64,000 nucleotides of DNA, from assembly GCF_008271805.1 (NCBI RefSeq), contig NZ_VSRY01000014.1, forward strand, positions 1 through 64,000, written 5' to 3'. The notes under the pieces are model-generated. The model had not been told where the DNA came from, searched no databases, and worked only from the letters and a program-made list of their open reading frames with translations. Source of the DNA: Streptomyces sp. TRM49041. Lineage in GTDB: Bacteria; Actinomycetota; Actinomycetes; Streptomycetales; Streptomycetaceae. The position numbers were made by a program, and so were the translations under genes. This document shows positions 16,206 to 25,461 of this stretch, piece after piece; the stretch's first letter is position 1; the number at the start of each line of letters is the position of its first letter.

Positions 16206-18656
16206 GTGACGAGCCTCGAAGCGACAGAGAAGACCGAAGACTCGGGACCCAGCGGTTACGCGGCGGCCCGGTTGCGCCTCCTCCAGCAGGAGGCGCGGCC
16301 CGGGCCGCCGCGCCGTGCCGCCCTGGCCCGGCTCACCGACGACTGGCTGGCCGCACTCCACGCCGCCGCCGCCCCGCCCCGCGGCACCGCCCTCGTAGCC
16401 GTCGGCGGCTACGGGCGCGGCGAACTCTCGCCGCGCAGCGACCTCGACCTGCTCCTCCTCCACGACGGAACCGCCGACCCCGGCGCCGTCGCCGCCCTCG
16501 CCGACCGCATCTGGTACCCGGTCTGGGACCTCGGCCTCGCCCTCGACCACTCCGTACGCACCCCCGGCGAAGCACGCAAGACCGCCGGCGAGGACCTCAA
16601 GGTCCAGCTCGGGCTGCTCGACGCCCGGCCCGTCGCCGGAGACCTCGGCCTCGTCGCCGGCCTCCGCACCGCCGTCCTCGCCGACTGGCGCAACCTGGCA
16701 CCCAAGCGCCTCCCCGAACTCAACGAGCTCTGCCAGGAGCGCGCCGAACGCCAGGGCGAACTGCCCTACCTCCTCGAACCCGACCTCAAGGAAGCCCGCG
16801 GCGGACTCCGCGACGCCACCGCCCTGCGCGCCGTAGCCGCCTCCTGGCTCGCCGACGCCCCCCGCGAAGGGCTCGCCGACGCCGCCCGCGCCCTCCTCGA
16901 CACCCGCGACGCCCTCCACCTCACCACCGGACGCGCCACCGACCGGCTCGCCCTCCAGGAACAGGACCAGGTCGCCAAGGCCCTCGGCCTCCTCGACGCC
17001 GACACCCTGCTCCGCGAGGTCTACGAGGCCGCCCGCACCATCTCGTACGCCTCCGACGTCACCTGGCGCGAGGTCAACCGCGTCCTGCGCGCCCGCTCCG
17101 CCCGCCCACGGCTCCGCGCCCTCCTCGGCGGCGGCAAACCCCAGCCGGAGCGCACCCCGCTCGCCGAAGGCGTCGTAGAGATGGACGGCGAGGCCGTCCT
17201 CGCCCGGACCGCCAAGCCCGAACGCGACCCGGTCCTGCCGCTCCGCGCCGCCGCCGCGGCCGCCCAGTCCGGCCTCACCCTCTCCCGGCACGCCGTACGC
17301 CGCCTCGCCACCACGGCCAAACCGCTGCCCGTGCCCTGGCCCGCCGAGGCCCGCGAACAGCTCGTCACCCTCCTCGGCGCAGGCGAACCGACCGTCGCAG
17401 TCTGGGAGGCCCTGGAGGCCGAGGGCCTGGTGACCCGGCTCATCCCCGACTGGGAACGCGTACGGTGCCGGCCACAGCGCAACCCCGTGCACACCTGGAC
17501 CGTCGACCGCCACCTCGTCGAGGCCGCCGTACGCGCCTCGTCCCTCACCCGCCACGTCGGCCGCCCCGACCTGCTCCTCGTCGCCGCCCTCCTGCACGAC
17601 ATCGGCAAGGGCTGGCCGGGCGACCACTCCGTCGCCGGCGAGACCATCGCCCGCGACGTCGCCGCCCGCATCGGCTTCGACCAGGCCGACGCCGCCGTTC
17701 TCGCCACTCTCGTCCGCCACCACCTGCTGCTCGTCGACACCGCGACCCGCCGCGACCTCGACGACCCGGCCACCGTCCACTCCGTCGCCAAGGCCGTGGG
17801 CAGCGTCTCCACACTGGAGCTCCTGCACGCCCTCACCGAGGCCGACGCACTGGCGACCGGGCCCGCCGCCTGGTCCTCATGGCGGGCCTCACTCGTCGCG
17901 GACCTGGTCGAGCGGGTGGCCGGAGCCCTGGCCGGCGACGCCCCGCCCGCACCCGAGCCGCCCGCGCCCAGTGCCGAGGAGGAGCGCCTGGCGGTCGAGG
18001 CCCTCCGTACGGGTGAGCCGGTCCTGGACCTGCACGCCCAGAGCGCGACGTCGGCGCAGGAGGGCGACGACCCCGAGCCGGTCGGCGTGGAGCTCCTCAT
18101 CGCCCTGCCCGACCAGCCGGGCGTCCTGCCGGCCGTCGCCGGGGTCCTCGCCCTGCACCGGCTCACCGTCCGCTCGGCCGACCTGCGGGCCATCGACCTC
18201 CCGGCGGAGCTCGGCCCCGGGACCAGCTCGGTACTGGTCCTGAACTGGCGTGTCGCCGCCGAGTACGGCTCCCTCCCGCAGGCCGCCCGCCTCCGCGCCG
18301 ACCTCGTCCGCGCCCTGGACGGCTCCCTGGACATCCGCTCCCGCCTCGCGGAACGGGAGGCCGCGTATCCCAGGCGGCGGGGCGTGCAGGCCCCGCCGCC
18401 GCGCGTGACGGTCGCCCCGACCGGCTCGTTCCGGGCGACGGTCATCGAGGTCCGCGCCCAGGACGCACCGGGGCTGCTGCACCGCATCGGGCGGGGACTG
18501 GAGGGCGCGGACGTGCGGGTGCGGAGTGCGCACGTGAGCACGCTGGGTGCCAACGCGGTGGACGCCTTCTACGTGACGGATGTCAAGGGAGCGCCATTGC
18601 CCGGGGAGGAGGCGTCGGGGCTGGCCCGGACCCTGGAGGAGACATTGCGCGCGTGA
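16206..18656 (+). CDS. glnD: PII nucleotidylyltransferase (adenylyl/uridylyl) GlnD
   Basis: An 816-residue bifunctional enzyme. The nucleotidyltransferase domain has GGYGRGELSPRSDLDLL (about residues 63-79, the metal-binding DxD). A GlnD PII-UTase linker domain follows (LPYLLEPDLKEARGGLRD), then an HD phosphohydrolase (LLHDIGKGWPGDHS, about 463), and two C-terminal ACT domains (about 625 and 743; PDQPGVLPAVAG and APGLLHRIGRG) that sense glutamine. It adenylylates and deadenylylates GlnK. GTG start with AGGGAGCTG upstream; last gene of the amtB operon. Confidence 0.95.
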   Translation: MTSLEATEKTEDSGPSGYAAARLRLLQQEARPGPPRRAALARLTDDWLAALHAAAAPPRGTALVAVGGYGRGELSPRSDLDLLLLHDGTADPGAVAALADRIWYPVWDLGLALDHSVRTPGEARKTAGEDLKVQLGLLDARPVAGDLGLVAGLRTAVLADWRNLAPKRLPELNELCQERAERQGELPYLLEPDLKEARGGLRDATALRAVAASWLADAPREGLADAARALLDTRDALHLTTGRATDRLALQEQDQVAKALGLLDADTLLREVYEAARTISYASDVTWREVNRVLRARSARPRLRALLGGGKPQPERTPLAEGVVEMDGEAVLARTAKPERDPVLPLRAAAAAAQSGLTLSRHAVRRLATTAKPLPVPWPAEAREQLVTLLGAGEPTVAVWEALEAEGLVTRLIPDWERVRCRPQRNPVHTWTVDRHLVEAAVRASSLTRHVGRPDLLLVAALLHDIGKGWPGDHSVAGETIARDVAARIGFDQADAAVLATLVRHHLLLVDTATRRDLDDPATVHSVAKAVGSVSTLELLHALTEADALATGPAAWSSWRASLVADLVERVAGALAGDAPPAPEPPAPSAEEERLAVEALRTGEPVLDLHAQSATSAQEGDDPEPVGVELLIALPDQPGVLPAVAGVLALHRLTVRSADLRAIDLPAELGPGTSSVLVLNWRVAAEYGSLPQAARLRADLVRALDGSLDIRSRLAEREAAYPRRRGVQAPPPRVTVAPTGSFRATVIEVRAQDAPGLLHRIGRGLEGADVRVRSAHVSTLGANAVDAFYVTDVKGAPLPGEEASGLARTLEETLRA

Positions 18657-18685
18657 CCTGACGGCGGCCTGTCCGTCAACCGGAT

Positions 18686-18774
18686 GCGTTCCCCGCTGAT
18701 GCGGGGTGGACCACCGGCACAGCAGTCATGAAGGTGGGCGACGATCGGTCCCCGCGTACGCGGGGCCGACTCCC
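18686..18774. CRISPR. Two degenerate type I-E-like CRISPR repeats (possible relic)
   Basis: Between glnD and ffh are GCGTTCCCCGCTGATGCGGG followed by GTGGACC (18686-18712) and TCGGTCCCCGCGTACGCGGG followed by GCCGAC (18746-18770). Both share the layout T-CCCCGC-n4-GCGGGG-nnGAC of type I-E repeats, and their cores are offset by 59 bases, close to the 61-base repeat-spacer unit. There are only two, both are imperfect, and no cas genes are visible, so they may simply be two terminator hairpins for glnD. Confidence 0.3.
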
Positions 18775-18877
18775 TTGTCTGCCGGATCCGGCAGGCGAGG
18801 GCGTTCTTCTTGCGCGGCCGGATACCCTTGAGTCCGACTGTCCGCTCGCCCCCTAGACCCGAGGATCCGCGACCGCC

Positions 18878-20431
18878 GTGTTCGATACCCTCTCCGACCG
18901 CCTCAGCGCGACTTTCAAGAACCTCAGGGGCAAAGGTCGCCTCAGCGAGGCCGACATCGACGCCACGGCACGTGAGATCCGTATCGCGCTGCTCGAGGCG
19001 GACGTGGCCCTGCCGGTCGTCCGGGCTTTCATCAAGAACGTGAAGGAACGGGCGTTGGGGGCCGAGGTCTCCAAGGCGCTCAATCCTTCGCAACAGGTGA
19101 TCAAGGTCGTCAACGACGAGCTGGTCTCCATCCTCGGCGGCGAGACGCGCCGCCTGCGCTTCGCCAAGACCGCCCCAACCGTGATCATGCTGGCCGGTCT
19201 CCAGGGTGCCGGTAAGACCACCCTCGCGGGGAAGCTCGGCAAGTGGCTCCAGGGCCAGGGACACACCCCGCTGCTCGTCGCCTGTGACCTTCAGCGGCCG
19301 AACGCGGTCAACCAGCTCAGCGTCGTCGCCGAGCGGGCCGGTGTCGGGATCTACGCGCCGGAGCCGGGCAACGGCGTCGGCGACCCGGTCCAGGTCGCGA
19401 AGGACTCGATCGAGTACGCGCGGACCAAGCACTACGACATCGTGATCGTCGACACCGCCGGCCGCCTGGGCATCGACCAGGAGATGATGCAGCAGGCCGC
19501 GGACATCCGTGACGTGGTCTCGCCTGACGAGATCCTCTTCGTCGTCGACGCGATGATCGGTCAGGACGCCGTCAACACCGCCGAGGCGTTCCGCGACGGC
19601 GTCGGCTTCGACGGTGTCGTCCTGTCCAAGCTCGACGGCGACGCCCGCGGTGGTGCCGCGCTCTCCATCGCCCACGTCACCGGCCGTCAGATCATGTTCG
19701 CCTCCAACGGCGAGAAGCTGGACGACTTCGACGCGTTCCACCCGGACCGCATGGCGTCCCGCATCCTCGGCATGGGTGACGTCCTCTCGCTGATCGAGAA
19801 GGCCGAGCAGACCTTCAGCCAGGAAGAGGCCGCCAAGATGGCCTCCAAGCTGGCGAGCAGCAAGGGCAAGGACTTCACGCTCGACGACTTCCTGGCCCAG
19901 ATGGAGCAGGTCCGGAAGATGGGCAGCATCAGCAAGCTGCTCGGCATGCTGCCCGGCATGGCCCAGATGCGGGACCAGATCAACAACATCGACGAGCGGG
20001 ACGTCGACCGCACCGCCGCGATCATCAAGTCGATGACCCCGGGCGAGCGTCAGGACCCGACGATCCTCAACGGCTCCCGCCGTGCCCGTATCGCGCGGGG
20101 TTCGGGTGTCGACGTCAGTGCCGTGAAGTCGCTCGTGGAGCGGTTCTTCGAGGCGCGGAAGATGATGTCCCGGATGGCGCAGGGCGGCGGGATGCCGGGC
20201 ATGCCGGGGATGCCGGGCATGGGCGGCGGCGCCGGCCGGCAGAAGAAGCAGCAGAAGCAGGCCAAGGGCAAGCGGCGCAGCGGCAACCCGATGAAGCGGA
20301 AGGCCGAGGAGCAGGCCGCCGCCGAGCGCCGGGAGCAGGCGGCACAGCAGGGCGGGGCGTTCGGGCTTCCGGCGGGTCAGCCGGACAAGGACTTCGAGCT
20401 GCCCGACGAGTTCAAGAAGTTCATGGGCTGA
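18878..20431 (+). CDS. ffh: Signal recognition particle GTPase Ffh
   Basis: A 517-residue SRP54 protein. N domain (about residues 1-95), GTPase G domain with LAGLQGAGKTTLAGK (G1, about 104), CDLQRPNAVNQL, DTAGRLGID (G3) and SKLDGDARGG (G4). The Met-rich M domain (about 295-430, e.g. LLGMLPGMAQM, MMSRMAQGGGMPG) binds 4.5S RNA and signal sequences, and a basic Lys/Gln tail follows. Start is GTG at 18878 giving MFDTLSDRL. It works with FtsY encoded upstream. A perfect 16-bp palindrome, CTGCCGGATCCGGCAG (18779-18794), lies in its promoter region. Confidence 0.97.
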   Translation: MFDTLSDRLSATFKNLRGKGRLSEADIDATAREIRIALLEADVALPVVRAFIKNVKERALGAEVSKALNPSQQVIKVVNDELVSILGGETRRLRFAKTAPTVIMLAGLQGAGKTTLAGKLGKWLQGQGHTPLLVACDLQRPNAVNQLSVVAERAGVGIYAPEPGNGVGDPVQVAKDSIEYARTKHYDIVIVDTAGRLGIDQEMMQQAADIRDVVSPDEILFVVDAMIGQDAVNTAEAFRDGVGFDGVVLSKLDGDARGGAALSIAHVTGRQIMFASNGEKLDDFDAFHPDRMASRILGMGDVLSLIEKAEQTFSQEEAAKMASKLASSKGKDFTLDDFLAQMEQVRKMGSISKLLGMLPGMAQMRDQINNIDERDVDRTAAIIKSMTPGERQDPTILNGSRRARIARGSGVDVSAVKSLVERFFEARKMMSRMAQGGGMPGMPGMPGMGGGAGRQKKQQKQAKGKRRSGNPMKRKAEEQAAAERREQAAQQGGAFGLPAGQPDKDFELPDEFKKFMG

Positions 20432-20451
20432 CGTTCGGTCGCAGTGCTCGG

Positions 20452-20522
20452 GTAAGGGGCGCCCATCCATGGTGGGTGCCCCTTACGCGTGCCGGGGCGG
20501 CCGGGTGGCCGCGCCCCGGCAC
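20452..20522. terminator. Tandem hairpins between ffh and convergent methyltransferase
   Basis: Two strong hairpins: GTAAGGGGC...GCCCCTTAC (20452-20486), and GTGCCGGGGCGGCC (20489-20502) pairing with GGCC-GC-GCCCCGGCAC (20507-20522) around a GGGT loop. They end four bases before the methyltransferase stop, so they serve both strands. Confidence 0.85.
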
Positions 20523-20526
20523 GGGG

Positions 20527-21411
20527 TCAGGGGATTCTGGCGACCAGGTAGCGGAAGACGTTCGGCATCCAGACGGTCCCGTCGTGGCGGGTGTGCGGAT
20601 GGAGCGCCTCGACGATCTCCTTCTCGACGGTCGCCTGGTCGGCGGCCTTCACGGCCGAGTCGAAAAGACCGGTGGAGAGCAGTCCGCGCACGGCGCTGTC
20701 GGCGTCCGCGTAGCCGAAGGGGCAGGCCACCCGGCCGGAGCCGTCGGGGCGGAGCCCGGCCCGTGAGGCGACGTCCTCGAGGTCGTCGCGGTGGGCGGGG
20801 CGCCAGGCGCCCTGGCCGCGCAGCCGCTCGGTGAGCCGTCCCGCGACCCGGAACACGCCGGTCGTGGCGCAGCGCTCGGGCGGGCCCCAGCCGGCCAGGA
20901 CGACGGCGCTGCCGCGTTCGGCCAGCCGGACGGCGGCGGTCAGGGTGGGGACGAGACCGTCGGAGTCGCCCGCGGTGCAGCCGATCGGCTGGAAGGCGGT
21001 GACGAGGTTGTACGCCGGGCTCACGGCGTCCGCGGCTGCTGCGGCTTCGTCGGGGCCGCCGTACAGGAGTCTGGTCTCCAGGGTGGGGCCGCTGCGGCGG
21101 GGGCTGCCGCCGTGGCCGGAAGGGTCGGGGAGCAGCCGTTCTCGGGCCAGGTCCACGCGTGCGTGGTCGGTGTCGACACCCGTTACCCGGGCGCCTCGGG
21201 TGGCGGCCATGAGCAGCGCGAGCCCCGAGCCGCAGCCGAGACCGAGGAGCCGTGTCCCGGTGCCGACCTCCAGGTGCTCGTACACCGCTTCGTAGAGCGG
21301 TACCAGCATCCGCTCCTGGATCTCCGCCCAGTCTCGGGCGCGGCCCGGCGCGTCTGTCGCCGGAGGGGCCGAGGCCGGGTGGGGGTGGTGCTGGACGAGC
21401 ATAGGTGTCAT
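20527..21411 (-). CDS. SAM-dependent methyltransferase, class I
   Basis: A 294-residue cytosolic protein. Motif I is LLGLGCGSGLALLMAA (about residues 62-77) with the acidic VTGVDTDHAR motif II, followed by NLVTAFQPIG where motif IV is expected. This is a Rossmann-fold methyltransferase of the UbiE/Methyltransf_11 type; the substrate cannot be named. ATG at 21411 (MTPML) or 21402 are both possible; I chose the first. An open frame extends 219 bases further upstream with poor codon usage and is not coding in my view. Confidence 0.75.
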   Translation of the reverse strand: MTPMLVQHHPHPASAPPATDAPGRARDWAEIQERMLVPLYEAVYEHLEVGTGTRLLGLGCGSGLALLMAATRGARVTGVDTDHARVDLARERLLPDPSGHGGSPRRSGPTLETRLLYGGPDEAAAAADAVSPAYNLVTAFQPIGCTAGDSDGLVPTLTAAVRLAERGSAVVLAGWGPPERCATTGVFRVAGRLTERLRGQGAWRPAHRDDLEDVASRAGLRPDGSGRVACPFGYADADSAVRGLLSTGLFDSAVKAADQATVEKEIVEALHPHTRHDGTVWMPNVFRYLVARIP

Positions 21412-21940
21412 CGAAAGCGCCCCAATCAGCCGAGAGGTCCATCTGTGCGTCCGTGCCCTGATTGACAGCCCCCGTGTGCGTGCGCTCGCACGTTGCCGTA
21501 AGCCAGGGAACTCCGCATCCGCCCCCGCGTCCAGGGGGTTGGGCCGCAATGCTTGCGTGCCCCGGTCGTGCGCCCCCTGGCCCGGCACGAACCACCTCCC
21601 ATAGTGGAGCCGCCGCGCGATTCCCGCCATGGCAACCGGGCCGGTGGCGCGCGTCGTCCTCCACCGGGGTACTGTCGCCCGCGGCGATGTGCCGTCGCCC
21701 GCTTCCGCACAGCGAGCGGGGGCCGGCGCATGGACGCGGACACGCGCCGGGGCGCGCGCCTCGGCTGTCGCTCCGTGGTCGTGCCACTACGTACCACCTT
21801 GATGCGAGCTGTGTGGCTTCTCCGCAGATCAGCGCACTGGCCCTCGTGAGGACACATCAATGGCAACTGACGGGTACGTGCAAAATATTTGGGATGCCCC
21901 GGAATGGAACCCCAGGGCTTCCCGGCTCGTTGTTCACGAC
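21412..21940. other. 529-base intergenic region upstream of the SprT-like gene
   Basis: No gene was recognised. Several short frames are open, but their codon use is not Streptomyces-like. The right end has a relatively AT-rich patch (TGCAAAATATTTGGGA, about 21879-21894) followed by an ECF-sigma type promoter, listed separately. An ATG at 21860 with GAGGAC upstream would extend the downstream gene by 27 codons. Confidence 0.5.
21906..21931 (+). promoter_or_regulatory. ECF-sigma (SigR/SigE-like) promoter for a leaderless transcript
   Basis: GGAAC (21906-21910), exactly 18 bases, then GTT (21929-21931). GGAAT-N18-GTT is the SigR consensus and GGAAC is the usual -35 for many ECF sigmas. Transcription would start 7-10 bases later, at or next to the GTG at 21941, giving a leaderless mRNA. 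Confidence 0.45.
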
Positions 21941-22534
21941 GTGAGCACGACACCACCTGTCCTCGCCGCAGAACTGGCACAGGCGTGGGCCGACATTCAG
22001 CGGCACCACCCCGAGCTGCCCGATCTCGCCGCGCCCGAATCACTGATCGGAGAGTCGTCGTCCGCCTGTGGCGCCGAGCTCTCCTTCGAGCGACTGCTCC
22101 ATGAGGCAGTCCACGGCATCGCCGCCGCCCGAGGTGTCCGGGACACCTCGCGCGCCGGCCGCTATCACAACCGTCGATTTCTGGCGATCGCCGAGGAGAT
22201 GGGCCTCGACCACTCCGAGGAGCCGCACCCGAGCAGCGGTTTCTCGCTGGTCACGCTCAGCCCCGAGGCGAAGCGCCGGTACCGGCAGACCATCGAGCGA
22301 CTGCAGCGCGCCCTCAAGGCGCACACGGCCGCCACGGCCGCCGACACCAAGCGCTCCTTCCGCGGACCCGCCGCGCGGCACGGTTCGTCGGGCGGTGGCG
22401 TACGGGTCAAGGCCGTGTGCGACTGCGGCCGGAACGTAAGAGTCGTCCCGTCGGTCCTCGCCCAGGCGCCGATCGTCTGCGGCGGCTGCGGGAAGCCCTT
22501 CCGCATCCCGGAAGCGGTGGGCGCCGCCAGATGA
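21941..22534 (+). CDS. SprT-like zinc metalloprotease-fold protein with C-terminal zinc ribbon
   Basis: A 197-residue protein. The metalloprotease motif is HEAVH (His54-His58) within [14 protein letters not shown], followed by the SprT-type [18 protein letters not shown] block that supplies the third ligand region. A C-terminal zinc ribbon has CDC (Cys160, Cys162) and CGGC (Cys180, Cys183). SprT/Spartan relatives cleave DNA-protein crosslinks in eukaryotes; the bacterial role is unsettled. I chose GTG at 21941 because an ECF-type promoter sits at leaderless distance and upstream codons are AT-richer; ATG at 21860 is the alternative. No membrane segment. Confidence 0.7.
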   Translation: MSTTPPVLAAELAQAWADIQRHHPELPDLAAPESLIGESSSACGAELSFERLLHEAVHGIAAARGVRDTSRAGRYHNRRFLAIAEEMGLDHSEEPHPSSGFSLVTLSPEAKRRYRQTIERLQRALKAHTAATAADTKRSFRGPAARHGSSGGGVRVKAVCDCGRNVRVVPSVLAQAPIVCGGCGKPFRIPEAVGAAR

Positions 22535-22721
22535 TCCACAGCCGGGTTCCCCCCTGGGCCCGGCGACCGTGCGGGGTGTGGCACAATGGCTAGCTGTACT
22601 CGACAGTCGAACAGGACCCCTCTCTCCTACGGCTGACGCGTCCATCGGGCACTCGGGTACCGCAACCCCACGTGGCATCTCGTTGTGCCCAACCACGTCA
22701 AGACCAGGAGACACCACACCC

Positions 22722-23165
22722 GTGGCAGTCAAGATCAAGCTGAAGCGTCTGGGCAAGATCCGTTCGCCTCACTACCGCATCGTCGTCGCCGACTCCCGCA
22801 CCCGCCGTGACGGCCGGGCCATCGAGGAGATCGGTCTGTACCACCCGGTGCAGAACCCCTCGCGCATCGAGGTCAACTCGGAGCGCGCGCAGTACTGGCT
22901 GTCCGTCGGCGCCCAGCCGACCGAGCCGGTTCTCGCCATCCTGAAGCTGACCGGCGACTGGCAGAAGGCCAAGGGCCTGCCGGCCCCCGAGAAGCCGCTG
23001 CTGGCCCCGGCCACGAAGGAAGACAAGCGCGCTTCCTTCGAGGCGTTCGCCAAGGCGATCGAGGGTGACGAGGCCAAGGGTGAGGCCATCACCCCGAAGG
23101 CCAAGAAGGCCGACAAGAAGGCGGACGAGGCCGAGGCCGCGTCCACCGAGTCGACCGAGGCCTGA
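22722..23165 (+). CDS. rpsP: 30S ribosomal protein S16
   Basis: A 147-residue S16 with the conserved core in the first 80 residues ([44 protein letters not shown]) and an actinobacterial Lys/Ala/Glu-rich tail ([14 protein letters not shown]). S16 is needed for 30S assembly. GTG start with AGGAG 11 bases upstream. First gene of rpsP-khpA-rimM-trmD-rplS, a conserved ribosome maturation cluster. A CACAAT element at 22582-22587 is a plausible -10. Confidence 0.96.
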   Translation: MAVKIKLKRLGKIRSPHYRIVVADSRTRRDGRAIEEIGLYHPVQNPSRIEVNSERAQYWLSVGAQPTEPVLAILKLTGDWQKAKGLPAPEKPLLAPATKEDKRASFEAFAKAIEGDEAKGEAITPKAKKADKKADEAEAASTESTEA

Positions 23166-23167
23166 GC

Positions 23168-23407
23168 ATGCTCGAGGAGGCTCTCGAGCACCTCGTGAAG
23201 GGCATTGTCGACAACCCCGACGATGTGCAGGTCGCCTCGCGCAACCTGCGCCGCGGTCGTGTGCTGGAGGTCCGGGTCCACCCCGACGACCTTGGCAAGG
23301 TGATCGGCCGCAACGGCCGCACCGCGCGCGCGCTGCGTACGGTCGTGGGTGCCATCGGCGGCCGGGGGATCCGGGTCGACCTCGTCGACGTGGACCAGGT
23401 TCGCTGA
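23168..23407 (+). CDS. khpA: KH-domain RNA-binding protein KhpA
   Basis: A 79-residue single KH-domain protein. The GxxG loop is VIGRNGRTAR (about residues 42-51). KhpA with KhpB binds many transcripts and influences cell elongation in Gram-positives. It starts two bases after the rpsP stop, so it is translationally linked. Confidence 0.93.
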   Translation: MLEEALEHLVKGIVDNPDDVQVASRNLRRGRVLEVRVHPDDLGKVIGRNGRTARALRTVVGAIGGRGIRVDLVDVDQVR

Positions 23408-23489
23408 GCGAAGTTGAACACCGGCGCACGGGCCGGGGAGGGCTACGGCCCACCCCGGCCCGTCGTCGTCCGACAGGAGAGTTCAGAAA

Positions 23490-24089
23490 GTGCAGCTGGT
23501 AGTCGCACGGATCGGCCGCGCCCACGGCATCAAGGGCGAGGTCACCGTCGAGGTACGTACGGACGAGCCCGAGCTGCGGCTGGCGCCCGGAGCCGTACTC
23601 GCCACCGACCCGGCCGCCGCCGGGCCCCTGACCATCGAGACCGGCCGGGTCCACAGCGGCCGTCTGCTGCTGCGTTTCGCGGGCGTGCGCGACCGGACGG
23701 CCGCCGAGGCGCTGCGCAACACCCTGCTGATCGCGGACGTCGACCCGGAGGAGCGCCCCGAGGAGCCCGACGAGTTCTACGACCACCAGCTGATCGACCT
23801 CGATGTGGTCCTCGCCGACGGTACCGAGATCGGCCGGATCACCGAGATCTCCCACCTGCCGTCCCAGGACCTGTTCGTCGTCGAACGGCCCGACGGCAGC
23901 GAGGTCATGATCCCGTTCGTCGAGGAGATCGTCGGCGACATCGACCTCGACGAACAGCGGGCGGTCATCACTCCGCCGCCCGGCCTGATCGACGACCGCG
24001 CCGTGATCGCCTCCTCGCGCGCGGAGGAGGGCTCCGACGCCTCCCCCTCGGCGGGGGACACCGAGGCGTCACCCGAGGACGGTCGCTGA
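23490..24089 (+). CDS. rimM: Ribosome maturation factor RimM
   Basis: A 199-residue 16S processing factor. The N-terminal beta barrel starts [20 protein letters not shown] (residues about 3-22) and the PRC-barrel domain begins near residue 95 ([17 protein letters not shown]) and includes [11 protein letters not shown]. An extra Ser/Glu-rich tail is present. It binds S19 in the 30S head during assembly. GTG start behind AGGAGA; its stop overlaps the trmD start (TGATG). Confidence 0.95.
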   Translation: MQLVVARIGRAHGIKGEVTVEVRTDEPELRLAPGAVLATDPAAAGPLTIETGRVHSGRLLLRFAGVRDRTAAEALRNTLLIADVDPEERPEEPDEFYDHQLIDLDVVLADGTEIGRITEISHLPSQDLFVVERPDGSEVMIPFVEEIVGDIDLDEQRAVITPPPGLIDDRAVIASSRAEEGSDASPSAGDTEASPEDGR

Positions 24090-24910
24090 TGCGGCTCGAC
24101 GTCGTCACGATCTTCCCCGAGTACCTCGACCCCCTGAACGTCTCGCTCGTCGGCAAGGCACGCGCGCGTGGACAGCTCGACGTCCATGTCCACGACCTGC
24201 GCCGGTGGACGTACGACAGGCACCACACGGTCGACGACACGCCCTACGGCGGCGGCCCCGGCATGGTCATGAAGACCGAGCCCTGGGGCGCCGCCCTCGA
24301 CGAGATCACGTCCACCGGGTACGAGGCCGGCGCCCACGGCCCCGTACTCGTCGTGCCCACCCCCAGCGGGCGGCCCTTCACCCAGGAGGTCGCCGTGGAG
24401 CTCTCCCGGCGGCCCTGGCTGATCTTCACCCCCGCCCGCTACGAGGGCATCGACCGCCGCGTCATGGACGAGTACGCCACCCGGATGCCCGTCTACGAGG
24501 TCTCCATCGGCGACTATGTGCTGGCCGGGGGAGAGGCCGCCGTACTCGTCATCACCGAGGCCGTGGCCCGGCTCCTGCCCGGTGTCCTGGGCAACGCCGA
24601 GTCCCACCGCGACGACTCCTTCGCCCCCGGCGCCATGGCCAACCTGCTGGAAGGCCCCGTCTACACCAAGCCGCCCGAGTGGCGCGGCCGCGGCATCCCC
24701 GACGTCCTCCTCAGCGGCCACCACGGCAAGATCGCGCGCTGGCGGCGGGACGAGGCGTTCCGCCGTACCGCCCTGCACCGCCCCGACCTCATCGAGCGGT
24801 GCGACCCCTCCGCCTTCGACAAGAAGGACCGCGAGACCCTCTCCATCCTCGGCTGGGCCCCCGAACCCGGTGGCCGATTTTGGCGGAGGCCGGAGGCCGT
24901 GGAAGAATAG
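24089..24910 (+). CDS. trmD: tRNA (guanine37-N1)-methyltransferase TrmD
   Basis: A 273-residue SPOUT methyltransferase. N-terminal LDVVTIFPEYLDPL, the tRNA-binding DLRRWTYDRHHTVDDTPYGGGPGMVM (about residues 38-63), and the trefoil knot with YEGIDRRV and SIGDYVLAGGE (about residues 137-147). It places m1G37 next to the anticodon to prevent frameshifting. One-base overlap with rimM. The C-terminus carries the usual LLSGHHGKIARWRR. Confidence 0.96.
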   Translation: MRLDVVTIFPEYLDPLNVSLVGKARARGQLDVHVHDLRRWTYDRHHTVDDTPYGGGPGMVMKTEPWGAALDEITSTGYEAGAHGPVLVVPTPSGRPFTQEVAVELSRRPWLIFTPARYEGIDRRVMDEYATRMPVYEVSIGDYVLAGGEAAVLVITEAVARLLPGVLGNAESHRDDSFAPGAMANLLEGPVYTKPPEWRGRGIPDVLLSGHHGKIARWRRDEAFRRTALHRPDLIERCDPSAFDKKDRETLSILGWAPEPGGRFWRRPEAVEE

Positions 24911-25039
24911 ACCGCTGCCGTACGCCCGGCCGGCGCCCCTGCCACAGGGGGACACGACGCCGCCCCTGACGAACGGCCACCGAACCCCGTTTCTAGTTGC
25001 CGCTGATGACCTGTGGCATCAGTGAGGAAGCAGACGACC

Positions 25040-25390
25040 ATGTCTCATGTGCTCGACACCGTCAACGCCGCATCCCTGCGGACCGACGTCCCGGCGTTCC
25101 GTCCCGGTGACACCGTGAACGTCCACGTTCGCGTCATCGAGGGCAACCGCTCCCGTATCCAGCAGTTCAAGGGCGTCGTCATCCGCCGCCAGGGCTCGGG
25201 CGTCTCCGAGACCTTCACGGTCCGCAAGGTCTCCTTCTCCGTCGGCGTCGAGCGCACCTTCCCGGTGCACAGCCCGATCTTCGAGAAGATCGAGCTCGTC
25301 ACCCGCGGTGACGTCCGCCGCGCGAAGCTGTACTACCTCCGTGAGCTGCGCGGCAAGGCCGCGAAGATCAAGGAGAAGCGCGACAACTGA
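25040..25390 (+). CDS. rplS: 50S ribosomal protein L19
   Basis: A 116-residue L19 of standard length, with [28 protein letters not shown] and the C-terminal [21 protein letters not shown]. It lies at the 30S-50S interface. GAGGAA precedes the ATG. The 129-base gap after trmD contains GTTTCTAGTTG, which may provide an internal promoter. Confidence 0.97.
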   Translation: MSHVLDTVNAASLRTDVPAFRPGDTVNVHVRVIEGNRSRIQQFKGVVIRRQGSGVSETFTVRKVSFSVGVERTFPVHSPIFEKIELVTRGDVRRAKLYYLRELRGKAAKIKEKRDN

Positions 25391-25461
25391 GCCCCGGCTC
25401 GGCCCGCACGCTCACGCTTCGGATGATCCCTCACAGGGTGGCCGGATAGGCTCTGGCCCCA

